A stretch of 43,398 bases of DNA from an uncultured Pelagibacteraceae bacterium (GTDB lineage Bacteria > Pseudomonadota > Alphaproteobacteria > Pelagibacterales > Pelagibacteraceae), in assembly GCA_902592285.1 (NCBI GenBank), contig CACJED010000005.1:1-43398 (forward strand), read 5' to 3'. The position numbers were made by a program, and so were the translations under genes. Numbering within the stretch: position 1 is the stretch's first letter; each line of letters opens with the position of its first letter. The notes beneath the pieces are model-generated. The model was not told the origin of the DNA, did no database searches, and saw only the letters and a program-made list of their open reading frames with translations. Below are positions 25,599 to 35,226 of the stretch, piece after piece.

Positions 25599-26749
25599 TA
25601 TTTTTCCTGTATTGCTATTCTTTTATTGTACCAATTCATTAAGATTGAAATTGAAATACTTAAACTTAAATAAGTAAACATCGTTATAGAAACGATCTCA
25701 ATTGCTTTACCAGTTTGCATTAGAGCTGTGCCTGCAAAAACCAAAACTAAATCTGGGTATGCTATAGCAGCGGCTAATGATGAATTCTTGGTAAGATTCA
25801 AATATTGATTAGTAGTTGGTGGAATTATAATCCTTAATGCTTGAGGCATTATCACAAGTTTTAAAACTTGATTAGGTGTAAGGCCAATAGATGCTGCAGC
25901 CTCTTTTTGTCCTTTATTAACACCTTCAATTCCAGCTCTTACACATTCAGCAATGAAAGTTGCTGTATACAAAGATAAAGATAAAGTTAACGCAATTAAC
26001 TCTGGAGGTAAACTTACTCCTCCTTCATAAACAAAAGATGTTGTTGCTAATTGTTTTAAAACTGGAATCTCAAATGATAATCTTACTCCACCTATTAAGA
26101 AACTTAAAAGAGGTAAAATAAATATTAATCCTATTGAGATCAAAAATACCGGTATTTGTTTCCCTTGATTTTCTTGAACTCTTCTAGCATGAATACGAAT
26201 AAAAATTATTGCAATTATTGCTGCAACTACTGAATAAAAGAAAACGCTAAAATTTTGCCAAATAAAAGCTGGAATATATAAACCTTTAATAGTTAAGAAA
26301 AAAACACTAAAAATTGCTTCTGCATCTTGAGGAAGCGGTAAAGCTCTTAATGCAGCAAAATACCAAAAAAATATTTGAAGTAGTAATGGAATGTTTCTAA
26401 AAAATTCAACATAAAAGGCCGCGAATTTATTTATTAGATAATTAGGAGATAACCTTGCTACACCAACTATTACACCAAGAATAGTTGCAATTATAATTCC
26501 AATAACTGAAACTAGAATTGTATTTAATAATCCAACTAAATAAGCTCTAAAATAAGAGTGAGATCCATCATATTCAATTAAAGAGAATTGAACATCAAAT
26601 GAGGATTCTTGTGATAAAAAACCATAACCAAAATCAATTCCTCTATTTTCCATGTTAATCTGAGCATTGTAAGTAAAAAAACCAAAAACTAATACGACAG
26701 CAGTAACTGTGATTAATTGTGGAACAATATCTTTAAGTTTAAAATTCAC
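25598..26749 (-). CDS. aapQ: General L-amino acid ABC transporter permease AapQ
   Basis: Partner permease, 383 residues. After an N-terminal helix and the periplasmic NRGIDFGYGFLSQESSFDV typical of AapQ, the core begins with AYLVGLLNTILVSVIGIIIATILG and YVEFFRNIPLLLQIFFWYF, and ends with the coupling loop AGIEGVNKGQKEAAASIGL. It sits 75 bases downstream of aapJ, past a terminator-like hairpin, so expression depends on read-through. Confidence 0.94.
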   Translation of the reverse strand: MNFKLKDIVPQLITVTAVVLVFGFFTYNAQINMENRGIDFGYGFLSQESSFDVQFSLIEYDGSHSYFRAYLVGLLNTILVSVIGIIIATILGVIVGVARLSPNYLINKFAAFYVEFFRNIPLLLQIFFWYFAALRALPLPQDAEAIFSVFFLTIKGLYIPAFIWQNFSVFFYSVVAAIIAIIFIRIHARRVQENQGKQIPVFLISIGLIFILPLLSFLIGGVRLSFEIPVLKQLATTSFVYEGGVSLPPELIALTLSLSLYTATFIAECVRAGIEGVNKGQKEAAASIGLTPNQVLKLVIMPQALRIIIPPTTNQYLNLTKNSSLAAAIAYPDLVLVFAGTALMQTGKAIEIVSITMFTYLSLSISISILMNWYNKRIAIQEK

Positions 26750-26780
26750 GATGGAAATAATATAGAAGCTTATAAAAAAA

Positions 26781-26802
26781 AGGGCTAGAAAAATCTAGCC
26801 CT
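26781..26802 (-). terminator. Hairpin between aapJ and aapQ (partial terminator)
   Basis: A perfect 9-bp stem, AGGGCTAGA and TCTAGCCCT, with an AAAA loop, flanked by a run of A on the left that gives the minus-strand transcript a U tail. It lies 22 bases after the aapJ stop. It is the same arrangement as after pstS and should limit transcription of aapQMP relative to the binding protein aapJ. Confidence 0.85.
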
Positions 26803-26824
26803 TTTTAATCATTTAAATATGCAA

Positions 26825-27865
26825 TTATCTTGCAGGTGGCACGTAAAGAATTCCACCCTTAGTCCATAATTCATTTGGACCTCTATCAGGCAAAATTCCA
26901 GTATCAGCTATATTTCTTTTATAGCTTTCACCATAATTACCAACTTGCTTAATAATTCTTAAACTCCAGTCGTTATCCAGACCAAAAGCAGCACCTAATT
27001 CACCTTCTGCTCCAACTAATCTTTTGATAGCTGGGTTATCAGAAGTTTTCATCATATCTGCATTTGCTGATGTAATACCGTATTCTTCTGCTTCAATCAT
27101 AGTATTTAATGACCATCTTACGATATCCTCCCACACTGAATCACCTTGTCTCACAACAGGACCTAATGGCTCCTTCGAAACAGTTTCAGGTAACACAATG
27201 TGTTCATCTGGATTAGACATTTTTGTTCTCTGTGCAGCAAGACCAGATTTATCAGTAGTGTAAGTATCACATCTACCTGCATCATAAGCAGCTACAACTT
27301 CATCAGCTTTTTCGAAAGCAACTGGTTCATATTTGATCCCTTTAGAATTAAAGAAGTCTCTCATATTTAACTCAGTTGTTGTACCAATGTTAGTACAAGC
27401 TGAGATACCATCTTTGAATTGGCTAGTTGAAGTAATACCTGAACTTTTTCTTACCATAAAACCTTGTCCATCGTAAAAGTTTACACCTACGAAAGTAAGT
27501 CCGATATCAGCATCTCTAGAAAGAGTCCAAGTTGTGTTTCTAGATAAGATATCAATCTCACCAGAAGTTAAAGCTGTAAATCTCTCTTTAGCACTCAGTG
27601 GTGTAAACTTAACTTTGTTTGCATCACCTAATACTGCAGCAGCTACCGCTCTACATACATCAACGTCAATTCCAGTCCAATTTCCTGCAGCATCAGCGTT
27701 AGAAAATCCTGGAAGACCTTGAGATACTCCACATCTTACAAAACCCTTTTTTTGAGTGTTTTTAAGTGTCTTAGATTTTTTAGCAGCCATAGTCTCTGTT
27801 GTAAAAGTAAACAACACAGCAACCATTGCTACTAAAGAAGTTAATTGTTTTAAGTATTTAAACAT
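26825..27865 (-). CDS. aapJ: General L-amino acid ABC transporter substrate-binding protein AapJ
   Basis: Periplasmic amino-acid binding protein of SBP family 3, 346 residues. A signal peptide (hydrophobic core SLVAMVAVLFTFTTETMA) precedes KKGFVRCGVSQGLPGFSN and GNWTGIDVDVCRAVAAAVLGD, the family-3 signature with the Asp that binds the substrate amino group. RNTTWTLSRD and CTNIGTTTELNMRDFF follow. TAAAAGGAAG before the ATG is a strong ribosome binding site here. It is first in aapJQMP and is followed by a terminator hairpin. The 167-base leader back to tRNA-Arg contains a small palindrome but no gene. Confidence 0.96.
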   Translation of the reverse strand: MFKYLKQLTSLVAMVAVLFTFTTETMAAKKSKTLKNTQKKGFVRCGVSQGLPGFSNADAAGNWTGIDVDVCRAVAAAVLGDANKVKFTPLSAKERFTALTSGEIDILSRNTTWTLSRDADIGLTFVGVNFYDGQGFMVRKSSGITSTSQFKDGISACTNIGTTTELNMRDFFNSKGIKYEPVAFEKADEVVAAYDAGRCDTYTTDKSGLAAQRTKMSNPDEHIVLPETVSKEPLGPVVRQGDSVWEDIVRWSLNTMIEAEEYGITSANADMMKTSDNPAIKRLVGAEGELGAAFGLDNDWSLRIIKQVGNYGESYKRNIADTGILPDRGPNELWTKGGILYVPPAR

Positions 27866-27903
27866 TATTCTTCCTTTTAGTTATTATTATTTGTTAACAA
27901 ATA

Positions 27904-27923
27904 ATTCAAAAATTAATTTGAAT
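27904..27923 (-). promoter_or_regulatory. Inverted repeats in the aapJ upstream region
   Basis: ATTCAAA and TTTGAAT form a perfect 7-bp inverted repeat around 6 bases, and a further 10-bp palindrome, TTGTTAACAA, lies at 27891-27900, nearer the aapJ start. They are the only symmetrical elements I see in 27866-28032. They might be operator sites or a leader hairpin for a nitrogen- or amino-acid-responsive control; AT-richness makes chance symmetry likely. Confidence 0.25.
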
Positions 27924-28032
27924 ATTCATAATTTAAGCATGTAAGAAAATAGTCTTCAAGAAAAATTAATTTGCTAAACTAATATTTTCAAATTCTCGTC
28001 AAGTAAAATTTATATTGAAAAAAGGTGAATTT

Positions 28033-28109
28033 TGGCGCGCCCTGGAGGATTCGAACCTCCGACCCTCGGTTTAGAAAACCGATGCTCTATCCAGCTGAGC
28101 TAAGGGCGC
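28033..28109 (-). tRNA. tRNA-Arg (TCT)
   Basis: A complete cloverleaf on the minus strand: acceptor GCGCCCT pairs with AGGGCGC; D arm GCTCAGCTGGATAGAGC; anticodon stem CGGTT/AACCG around TTCTAAA (anticodon TCT, Arg, reading AGA/AGG, the arginine codons favoured by AT-rich genes); T arm GGAGGTTCGAATCCTCC. Discriminator G and encoded CCA. It lies between trkH and aapJ with no integrase nearby. Confidence 0.96.
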
Positions 28110-28116
28110 AGATTTT

Positions 28117-28132
28117 TTGTATACATATACAA
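28117..28132 (-). promoter_or_regulatory. Palindrome upstream of tRNA-Arg, possible -10 region
   Basis: The 30 bases between the trkH stop and tRNA-Arg hold a 7-bp inverted repeat, TTGTATA and TATACAA on the minus strand, with a 2-base centre. It includes TATACA, which could act as the -10 for the tRNA with a very short 5' leader. There is no U-run on the minus strand to make it a terminator for trkH. Confidence 0.3.
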
Positions 28133-28139
28133 TAAATCA

Positions 28140-29546
28140 CTAATCTTTAAAAAGAAATTTTTTAATAATTATAAGAATTGTCAACAATTCAATTCTGCCG
28201 ATAATCATAAATAAAATTAAAGAATATTTAATGAAATAATTAAGATTATAAAAATCAAATTCAGACAAACCATAAGATTTTGAGTTTACAGTATTCATTA
28301 TTGTCAATATTGACAGTTTAAAAGCACTTTCAAAATCTATTGAAGCTAAACTCAGTAAGATAGTTAAAATAAAAAGGGATAATACAAATATAATTATTGT
28401 TAAAAAATATTTATTAATTTCTTCAAAATCAAAATTGATTTTAGTGAATAATAATTTATTCATAAAAACATTTTTTGGTCTACTAAAAGATAAAATTTGA
28501 TTTATTGAATATTTAAATAATGAATAAATCTTTAAGAACCTTAGGCCAGAACTTGTTGAAAAAAAAGATCCTCCAATTATTACTAAAATTAAATAAACTA
28601 TGTTTAAATTCGATTGCTCATGATTCAATGAAAAACCAATATTTGACATACTACTTGATACAGAAAGAAGATTTTTTAAAAAATCACTGTTAAATGAAAA
28701 AAATAATAAAAAAATTGCAATTACAGCTAGATAATAAAATATTAAATGAAGATCTTCATAAAAAAAATTAATACTTTTTTTTTTTACAAAAATTAAATTA
28801 TAAGTAAAAAAAATACTAAAATAAGAAAATAGTAACAATAAAGAGAAAATAAATATTTGCGTATTGTTTTTAAGAATATTTGAGAGTTCATTACTTGGTA
28901 AAAAACCACCAGATGAAATTATTGTAAAAGCTAAATTTAAAGAATTAAAACTTCTTATTGATATCAAATTTAAAATTACAAAAATAAATAAAGTTAAACC
29001 AGAATAAAGAAGTAAAATTTTTGTTGATTGTTTAAATATTTCAGAAGTATTAAAGGATATATAATTAGTTAATGATTTCTTAAAACTTTCATCATAAATA
29101 TCAATTAAGTATATTATAGAAAATAAAAAATATAACCCACCAATCCACTGTATTGAAGATCTCCATAATATTAAACTTTGATCTATATGTTTAATGTTTT
29201 CAAATGTTGTAAAACCTGTAGAAGTAAATCCTGAAACTGCTTCAAAGAAAGAATCTAAAAAAGTCAGGTTATAGATACTAAAATAAAAAGGTAAACAAAG
29301 TATTAGTGGTATCACTAAATAACCAAAAAAAACTGTTAAAATTTTGTCAAAAATAGAAATTTTATTTTTTTTGGATTCAAATTTATAAAATACTAAAGCA
29401 ATCAGTAAAGATGAAAATAAACTAATATAATAAGTATTTAAATTTAGATAAAAATTTAGATAATAAGAATAAACTACATTCAAAAAAGATAGAATAGCGA
29501 TTATAACAAAAAAAAAACTTAAATATCTAATTCGAAGATTAATCAT
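28140..29546 (-). CDS. trkH: Trk-type potassium transporter, membrane subunit TrkH
   Basis: Inner-membrane K+ uptake protein, 468 residues with about ten to twelve hydrophobic segments. Selectivity-filter loops of the four-repeat TrkH/KtrB family can be seen: SGFTSTGFTTFENI, IISSGGFLPSNEL, SNIGFSLNHEQS and MNTVNSKSYGLSEF, each with a central glycine. It is 8 bases downstream of trkA, which supplies the cytoplasmic nucleotide-binding gate, and it is last in ntrY-ntrX-trkA-trkH. Confidence 0.92.
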   Translation of the reverse strand: MINLRIRYLSFFFVIIAILSFLNVVYSYYLNFYLNLNTYYISLFSSLLIALVFYKFESKKNKISIFDKILTVFFGYLVIPLILCLPFYFSIYNLTFLDSFFEAVSGFTSTGFTTFENIKHIDQSLILWRSSIQWIGGLYFLFSIIYLIDIYDESFKKSLTNYISFNTSEIFKQSTKILLLYSGLTLFIFVILNLISIRSFNSLNLAFTIISSGGFLPSNELSNILKNNTQIFIFSLLLLFSYFSIFFTYNLIFVKKKSINFFYEDLHLIFYYLAVIAIFLLFFSFNSDFLKNLLSVSSSMSNIGFSLNHEQSNLNIVYLILVIIGGSFFSTSSGLRFLKIYSLFKYSINQILSFSRPKNVFMNKLLFTKINFDFEEINKYFLTIIIFVLSLFILTILLSLASIDFESAFKLSILTIMNTVNSKSYGLSEFDFYNLNYFIKYSLILFMIIGRIELLTILIIIKKFLFKD

Positions 29547-29554
29547 TAAAATTA

Positions 29555-30940
29555 TTAACTTAGTCTAAAGATATTTTCTACTGTTGGTATAGAATCATTT
29601 TTAGCGATAAACACTACAGTATCATTTTTTTGAAATATAAAATCTGATCTTGGTATGATAACTTTTTTATCTCTTAATATAGCACCAATTCTAATTTCCT
29701 CTGGTAAATTCGCATTTTTTATTTCTTTGTTAATTAATTCAGAACTTTCAATAATCTCAGCCTCAATGACTTCATATTCACCATTAGATATAGTATAAGC
29801 ATTTTCAATTGAGCCCTTATGAATGTGTTTCAAAATACTTGATACCGTATTCATCCTTGGATCAATGATATCATCAATCTTAAGTGATGATTGAAGAAGT
29901 GAATAATTAGGTTTATTAATTAATGCCATTGTTCTTTTATCCTCGATATCTTTTTGATCTTTTGCAAATTTTTCAACTAATACACTTACCATTAAGTTAT
30001 CCTCATCATCGTTAGTTAAAGCTAAAACAGTTTCTGCCTCACCTAAATTAGCCTCCTCTAAAGACTCTTCATCAAGGCCATCACCATTAATAATAATTGT
30101 ATTATTTAAATTATTAGCCAAGAATTCAGCTCTATCTTTATTTTTTTCGACTATTTTTACTCTTACAGAGTCTACACTCTCTTCAAGATTTTTTGCTAAA
30201 TTAAATCCTATGTTGCCTCCTCCTATAATTAATATTTTTTTTGAAATTTTTTCTTCATGACCAAAAGCATTAAGAGTTTCTTGCATTTGTGAAGAGTTAA
30301 TTATTACATAAATTTTATCATCACACTTAATTTCATCAGTTTTTTTCGGAATAAATGTCTTATCTTTTCTAACAATTGCGATAATATTTGCGTCTAATTG
30401 AGGAAATTTTTTAGTTAATTCATTGAGTTTAAGATCAATCAATTTACAATTATCTTTAATTAAAATCTCAAGCAGCCTGATGTTATTTTCAGAAAAAGGG
30501 ACACTGTCAAGTGCTCCTGGGGCCTCAAGTTTTCTTTGAATTGATTTTGCTATTTCAATTTCTGGAGAAATAATCACGTCTATAGGCAAATTTTCCTTAT
30601 TATAAACTCTAGTAAATTTTGGATTTAAATAATCCTGAGAACGAATTCTAGCTATTTTTTTTTGGATATTAAATATTGAATAAGCAATTTGACAAATTAA
30701 CATATTAATTTCATCATTTCTTGTAACAGCAATAATCATGTCAGCATCAGCTGCATTAGCTTTCTCAAGAATTGATGGATAAGTGCCTTTTCCTACAATT
30801 GCTTTAATATCCAGACTATCATTAATTTTTTGGATATCTTCACTTGATTGATCAATTATAGTTATAGAGTGACCTTGTTCACTTAATAATTTTGCTATTG
30901 TGAACCCAACTCTCCCAGCACCACAGATAATTATATTCAT
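29555..30940 (-). CDS. trkA: Trk potassium uptake protein TrkA (double RCK)
   Basis: Peripheral gating subunit of the Trk K+ system, 461 residues in two tandem RCK units. The first begins with the Rossmann motif IICGAGRVGFTIAKLLSEQGHSITIID; the second with KILIIGGGNIGFNLAKNLEES near residue 235. Each is followed by a TrkA-C domain (about 145-220 and 375-461). It lies directly between ntrX and trkH. The NtrYX-TrkAH linkage is common in alphaproteobacteria. Confidence 0.95.
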   Translation of the reverse strand: MNIIICGAGRVGFTIAKLLSEQGHSITIIDQSSEDIQKINDSLDIKAIVGKGTYPSILEKANAADADMIIAVTRNDEINMLICQIAYSIFNIQKKIARIRSQDYLNPKFTRVYNKENLPIDVIISPEIEIAKSIQRKLEAPGALDSVPFSENNIRLLEILIKDNCKLIDLKLNELTKKFPQLDANIIAIVRKDKTFIPKKTDEIKCDDKIYVIINSSQMQETLNAFGHEEKISKKILIIGGGNIGFNLAKNLEESVDSVRVKIVEKNKDRAEFLANNLNNTIIINGDGLDEESLEEANLGEAETVLALTNDDEDNLMVSVLVEKFAKDQKDIEDKRTMALINKPNYSLLQSSLKIDDIIDPRMNTVSSILKHIHKGSIENAYTISNGEYEVIEAEIIESSELINKEIKNANLPEEIRIGAILRDKKVIIPRSDFIFQKNDTVVFIAKNDSIPTVENIFRLS

Positions 30941-32296
30941 CTAATTGAATTCTTTAATCCCTAATACTTTTAATTTTCTATGAAGTGCACTTCTTTCCAT
31001 ACCAACAAAATTAGCTGTTTTGGAAATGTTGCCATTAAATTTTTTTAATTGTACTGTTAGATATTCTTTTTCAAACTTTTCTCTTGCCTCTTTTAATGGA
31101 ACAGACAAGCTATTTTCGGTAATCTTATCTTGAAAATTGTCAGTTTTTAGAGATTCTTTGATTATATTCGATATTTTGTCTTTATTTTCTGGCTGCAAGA
31201 TTGCAATCCTTTCAATAAGATTTCTTAATTCTCTAACATTTCCTTTCCAATTATGATTAAGTATATAGCTATCATTTTCATCAATTTCTAAAGTTTTAAT
31301 ATTATAATTTTCAGATATTTTTTTGGAAAAATATTTTATCAATAAAGGTATATCGGAAATTCTATCATTTAATGCATCTAAATGTATCTCAAAAACACTT
31401 ATTCTATGATAAAGATCTTCTCTAAAGTTACCCAACTGAATTTCAGTTTTTAAATCTTTATTAGAAGAGCAAATTAATCTTACATTTACTTTAATATCAC
31501 CAGAACCATTAATTCTTTTGAACTTTTGGTCAATCAAAACTCTTAAAATTTTTGATTGAATATCTAAAGGTATTTCTGAAATATGATCAATTAAAAGTGT
31601 ACCATTATTTGCTTTTTCAAGAGCTCCATAAGAAATTGATCCATCATCTTTTTCTTCACCAAATAATTCTAATTCATATTTATTGTTATCTAATAGAGCA
31701 CCATTTAAAATTATAAATGGTTTATTATTTCTTTTTGATTTTTTATGAATTTTTCTTGCTATAAGTTCTTTGCCAGATCCAGATGGTCCTGTAATAAATA
31801 TTCTACTCTCCGTCACTGAAATTTTATCTATTTGATCTCTTATAGATGATATATTCTTACTATCACCAATTAAATCATAAGATGAAAAAAGTTTGTTTTC
31901 ATATTCTTTGTTTTGATTTTTTAAGCTAAGATTTTCAACTGCTCTAGATACAAAATTTAATAACCTTGTTTGATCAAAAGGTTTTTCTATAAATTCAAAT
32001 GCACCATGTTTTAAAGATTTTATTGCCATTTCAATATTTGCATGTCCTGAAATCATTATAACCGGTACATCTTTATTTTTTGACTTAATGTGAGAGAGTA
32101 ATTCAATTCCATCATTATCATTTTTATCTAATTTTACATCGAGAATTGCAACGTCTGGAATTTTCCTATCTATTTCATTTAAGGCTTGTTTAAAATTTGC
32201 TGCAAGTCTGGTTTTATATCCAGCATCTAAAATTAATTCATTTAGAATATTTCTAATATCTGAATTATCGTCAACTATTAATATTTCTGCTTTCAT
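30941..32296 (-). CDS. ntrX: NtrX-family response regulator
   Basis: Response regulator with NtrC-like architecture, 451 residues: receiver domain with D53 in VAILDVKL, AAA+ domain with Walker A GPSGSGKELIARKIH and Walker B GTLLIDHISEIPL, and a Fis-type HTH at the C-terminus (NGNISKTANFVGMERSALHRKLKVLG). The loop that in sigma-54 activators reads GAFTGA is replaced by DDGSISYGAL, as usual for NtrX. It should therefore not activate sigma-54 polymerase. It overlaps ntrY by 26 bases. Confidence 0.92.
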   Translation of the reverse strand: MKAEILIVDDNSDIRNILNELILDAGYKTRLAANFKQALNEIDRKIPDVAILDVKLDKNDNDGIELLSHIKSKNKDVPVIMISGHANIEMAIKSLKHGAFEFIEKPFDQTRLLNFVSRAVENLSLKNQNKEYENKLFSSYDLIGDSKNISSIRDQIDKISVTESRIFITGPSGSGKELIARKIHKKSKRNNKPFIILNGALLDNNKYELELFGEEKDDGSISYGALEKANNGTLLIDHISEIPLDIQSKILRVLIDQKFKRINGSGDIKVNVRLICSSNKDLKTEIQLGNFREDLYHRISVFEIHLDALNDRISDIPLLIKYFSKKISENYNIKTLEIDENDSYILNHNWKGNVRELRNLIERIAILQPENKDKISNIIKESLKTDNFQDKITENSLSVPLKEAREKFEKEYLTVQLKKFNGNISKTANFVGMERSALHRKLKVLGIKEFN

Positions 32297-34076
32297 CTAA
32301 ATCAAAATAAATATTTACTTTTGCGCCATCATTTATTGGTATAAATTCAATTTTTCCATTATGGTCATTTATAATTTTATTAACAATTGATAAACCTAAG
32401 CCAGTTCCATTTTTTTTTGTTGTAAAATATGGGTTTACAATATCTTTTATATTTTTAGTAAATGTGTCAAAACCTATACCATTATCTATTATATTGATAT
32501 TTATATTGTCATCAAACTTATTAATTTCAATATTTATTTTCTTAGGAAAATTTGAATTATTTTCACTTTTTTGATGAATACTCTCTATTGAATTCTTTAT
32601 CAGGTTCAAGAATACTCTACTTAATTGTTCTTTATCACTCTTAAAAATTATTTTTTCTTCGTTAAAATTCAATTTTATATTAATCGTTTCATCAAGTTTT
32701 TGTAAAAGTTTAATATTTTCATTCATCAATTTAATTAAATCATTATTTTTAAAGATAGGTTTCGGCATTCTAGCAAAGTCTGAAAATTCGTTCACCAGGC
32801 TACCAATTTGTTTAATTTGATTATTTATTATATTTAAATTTTCTTTATAACTATTTTTATCATTATCAGAAATTTGATCAGAATATTTATTTTTTAATCT
32901 ATCTATTGTTAATTGAATTGGTGTTAAAGGATTTTTAATTTCATGAGCAAGTTTTCTTGCTAGACTGCCCCAAGCCTCATGTCTTTCGTTGATAATTAAT
33001 TTTTCTTGTTGATTTTTTAATTTATTAATCATTGAATTAAAATTTTTATTCAAAGTTTCAAGATCTTTATCTGTTTTAATTTCAGGGACCTTGGCACTTA
33101 AATCACCATCTCCAATTGCATTTGATGCATAAATCAAATTATTTATTGATCTAAAGAATCTTGAAGAAAAACGTATCGCAATTGTAATTGAAATAAATAA
33201 AAGTAATGTAACTACGATTAAATAAATTATTGCAAATGAAATCTTTATTCCTGAACTTTTCTCTTCTACTGTGTAATAAAAATTTATTGCCTCTTGAGAC
33301 ACATTCAAATAGTTTGAAATCTTAGGATCAAGATATTTTACTATGTATAAAAATCTATTTTCAAATGCCTGAAGTCTCATTATAGCAGCAGATATATTTT
33401 CTGGTGCGTTAAGAATTTTTAAAGGTCGATCATCTTCTAGAACTAATTTTATTGCTTTATCTAATGGTGGATTATATTTTGAAATATCATCTAAATTTGT
33501 AAATAATAGTTTTTTATTATTATCAATAATATGAATTTCATCTATTTTTCTTATAAGTTTTTGAGTATTTAAAAATCTTTTATACTCACTCTCATTATCG
33601 TTTAAAAACTTCGCACTTTTATTCGTATCAAATGCAATTAATATAATTTCAGATTTAACTTTATCTTGGACTTCAGCCACATAATTCTTTGCTAGCTCAT
33701 AAGAGTTATTAACAACAGTAGTAACTTTTCTGTCAAAATATTTTTCCAATGCAAAAGAAAATAAAAAAAGTGAAAAAATAGAAATTAAAACTGATGGAAT
33801 AAGAGTAAATAATGAAAAATAAGTAATATATTTTTTATTTGATGTAATTCCATCACGATCAATATCAGATTTAATTGATCTCTTTATTTCTAAAAAAACT
33901 AAAATAAAAAGTAAAATTATAAGAACTATATTGCCAATCAATAAGTATTGAAGATTTGACTGATTTAATTGAATAAAACTTTTATCAATAAAGGTTAAAA
34001 AAGTGAAAAAACCCGCAAAAAGTGTAATTATAAATAATATAATAATAGTTAAATTTTTTTTCAAAAATTCTGTCAT
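32271..34076 (-). CDS. ntrY: NtrY-family sensor histidine kinase
   Basis: Membrane sensor kinase partner of NtrX, 601 residues. Membrane helices at about 10-30, 48-64 and 87-108, an extracytoplasmic region (about 110-280), a fourth helix (280-302), HAMP, then HisKA with H378 in LARKLAHEIKNPLTPIQLTIDRL, and HATPase motifs NLIKNSIESIH, DNGIGF and GTGLGLSIVNKI. A PAS domain usual in NtrY between HAMP and HisKA seems absent or very short. In other alphaproteobacteria NtrYX affects nitrogen use, redox and envelope functions; its signal here is unknown. It is divergent from ispDF over 43 bases. Confidence 0.93.
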   Translation of the reverse strand: MTEFLKKNLTIIILFIITLFAGFFTFLTFIDKSFIQLNQSNLQYLLIGNIVLIILLFILVFLEIKRSIKSDIDRDGITSNKKYITYFSLFTLIPSVLISIFSLFLFSFALEKYFDRKVTTVVNNSYELAKNYVAEVQDKVKSEIILIAFDTNKSAKFLNDNESEYKRFLNTQKLIRKIDEIHIIDNNKKLLFTNLDDISKYNPPLDKAIKLVLEDDRPLKILNAPENISAAIMRLQAFENRFLYIVKYLDPKISNYLNVSQEAINFYYTVEEKSSGIKISFAIIYLIVVTLLLFISITIAIRFSSRFFRSINNLIYASNAIGDGDLSAKVPEIKTDKDLETLNKNFNSMINKLKNQQEKLIINERHEAWGSLARKLAHEIKNPLTPIQLTIDRLKNKYSDQISDNDKNSYKENLNIINNQIKQIGSLVNEFSDFARMPKPIFKNNDLIKLMNENIKLLQKLDETINIKLNFNEEKIIFKSDKEQLSRVFLNLIKNSIESIHQKSENNSNFPKKINIEINKFDDNININIIDNGIGFDTFTKNIKDIVNPYFTTKKNGTGLGLSIVNKIINDHNGKIEFIPINDGAKVNIYFDLDESRNINS

Positions 34077-34119
34077 TATTTAAGTATAAATATATTAGTT
34101 CATATATATATATTTAAAA

Positions 34120-35226
34120 ATGAACAACTTTTTTGTAATACTAGCAGCCGGAAAAAGTAAGCGATTTAATAAAAAAATAGCTAAACAATTCTATAATTAT
34201 AGGAATAAGGAGATTATTGATCACTCAATAGATAAGTCTTTAAATTCTAAGCTTTTTAAAAAGGTAATAATTGTCACCAATAATCTTAATTATTTTAAAA
34301 AAAAAGAATATCCCTCGATAATTAAGGTAATTAAAGGTGGAAAAGAACGATCTGACTCATCTTTAAACGCTTTAAAATATCTAAAAAAATACAAACCAAA
34401 AAACGTATTTATCCATGATGCTGCCAGACCCAATTTTTCAATAAAATTACTTAAAAATATTTTAAAAAATTTAAAAAGAAATAAAGCTGTTGTTCCCATT
34501 ATTAAATCAAAGGACTCGATAAAATATAAGGTTAAAAATCAAATTTTTAATCTTAATAGAAAAAATTCTCTTTTGACCCAAACTCCACAAGCTTTTAGAT
34601 TTAAAGAATTATATAATCTAGCAATAAATCACAAAAATAAAGTAAGCGATGAAGCTACAATTTTTATTAATAATAACATTAAAGTAAAATTTATACCTGG
34701 AGAAAATAAAAATAATAAAATTACTTATTTAAATGATGTTGAATTTTCCAAAACTTATTTTGGTATAGGTTTTGATATCCATAAGCTAATAAAACATAAA
34801 AAACTTTATTTAGGTGGAGTTAAAATTCCTTTTCATTCTGGGCTAAAAGGACATTCAGATGGTGATGTTATTTTACATGCAATAATTGATGCAATCCTAG
34901 GAGCAACAAGAAAAAAAGATATTGGTACTTATTTTCCAAATAAAAAGAAATTTAAAGATATAAGATCTCCAAAAATGTTAAAACCAATTATAAACAATCT
35001 TTATAAATCTAATTTTTCAATAAATAATCTTGATATAAATTTAATTTGCGAACAACCTAAAGTTTCAAAATACCGAGACAAAATTATCAATTCAATATCG
35101 AAACTGACAACTTTAAGTAAAGATCAAATAAATTTGAAAGGTAAAACAGTAGAAAAATTAGGTTTAATAGGAAAAGAAAAAGCGATTGCTTGTGAAGTAA
35201 TAATTTCAATTACAAAATATGATTAA
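34120..35226 (+). CDS. ispDF: Bifunctional IspDF (MEP cytidylyltransferase / MECDP synthase)
   Basis: Two enzymes of the non-mevalonate isoprenoid pathway in one 368-residue chain. IspD (about 1-208): nucleotide-binding ILAAGKSKRFNKK, GGKERSDSSLNAL, FIHDAARPNFS and LLTQTPQAF. IspF (about 210-368): GIGFDIHKL and GLKGHSDGDVILHAIIDAILGA with the Asp/His metal site, and KTVEKLGLIGKEKAIACEV at the end. The fusion is common in alphaproteobacteria. It overlaps pgpA by 8 bases. The gap to ntrY contains a TA repeat near 34101. Confidence 0.96.
   Translation: MNNFFVILAAGKSKRFNKKIAKQFYNYRNKEIIDHSIDKSLNSKLFKKVIIVTNNLNYFKKKEYPSIIKVIKGGKERSDSSLNALKYLKKYKPKNVFIHDAARPNFSIKLLKNILKNLKRNKAVVPIIKSKDSIKYKVKNQIFNLNRKNSLLTQTPQAFRFKELYNLAINHKNKVSDEATIFINNNIKVKFIPGENKNNKITYLNDVEFSKTYFGIGFDIHKLIKHKKLYLGGVKIPFHSGLKGHSDGDVILHAIIDAILGATRKKDIGTYFPNKKKFKDIRSPKMLKPIINNLYKSNFSINNLDINLICEQPKVSKYRDKIINSISKLTTLSKDQINLKGKTVEKLGLIGKEKAIACEVIISITKYD

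Noticed and set aside
34100..34116. TA dinucleotide repeat between ntrY and ispDF
   Set aside because: Only about six TA units within a 43-base divergent promoter gap; expected in DNA of this composition and not a clear regulatory motif.
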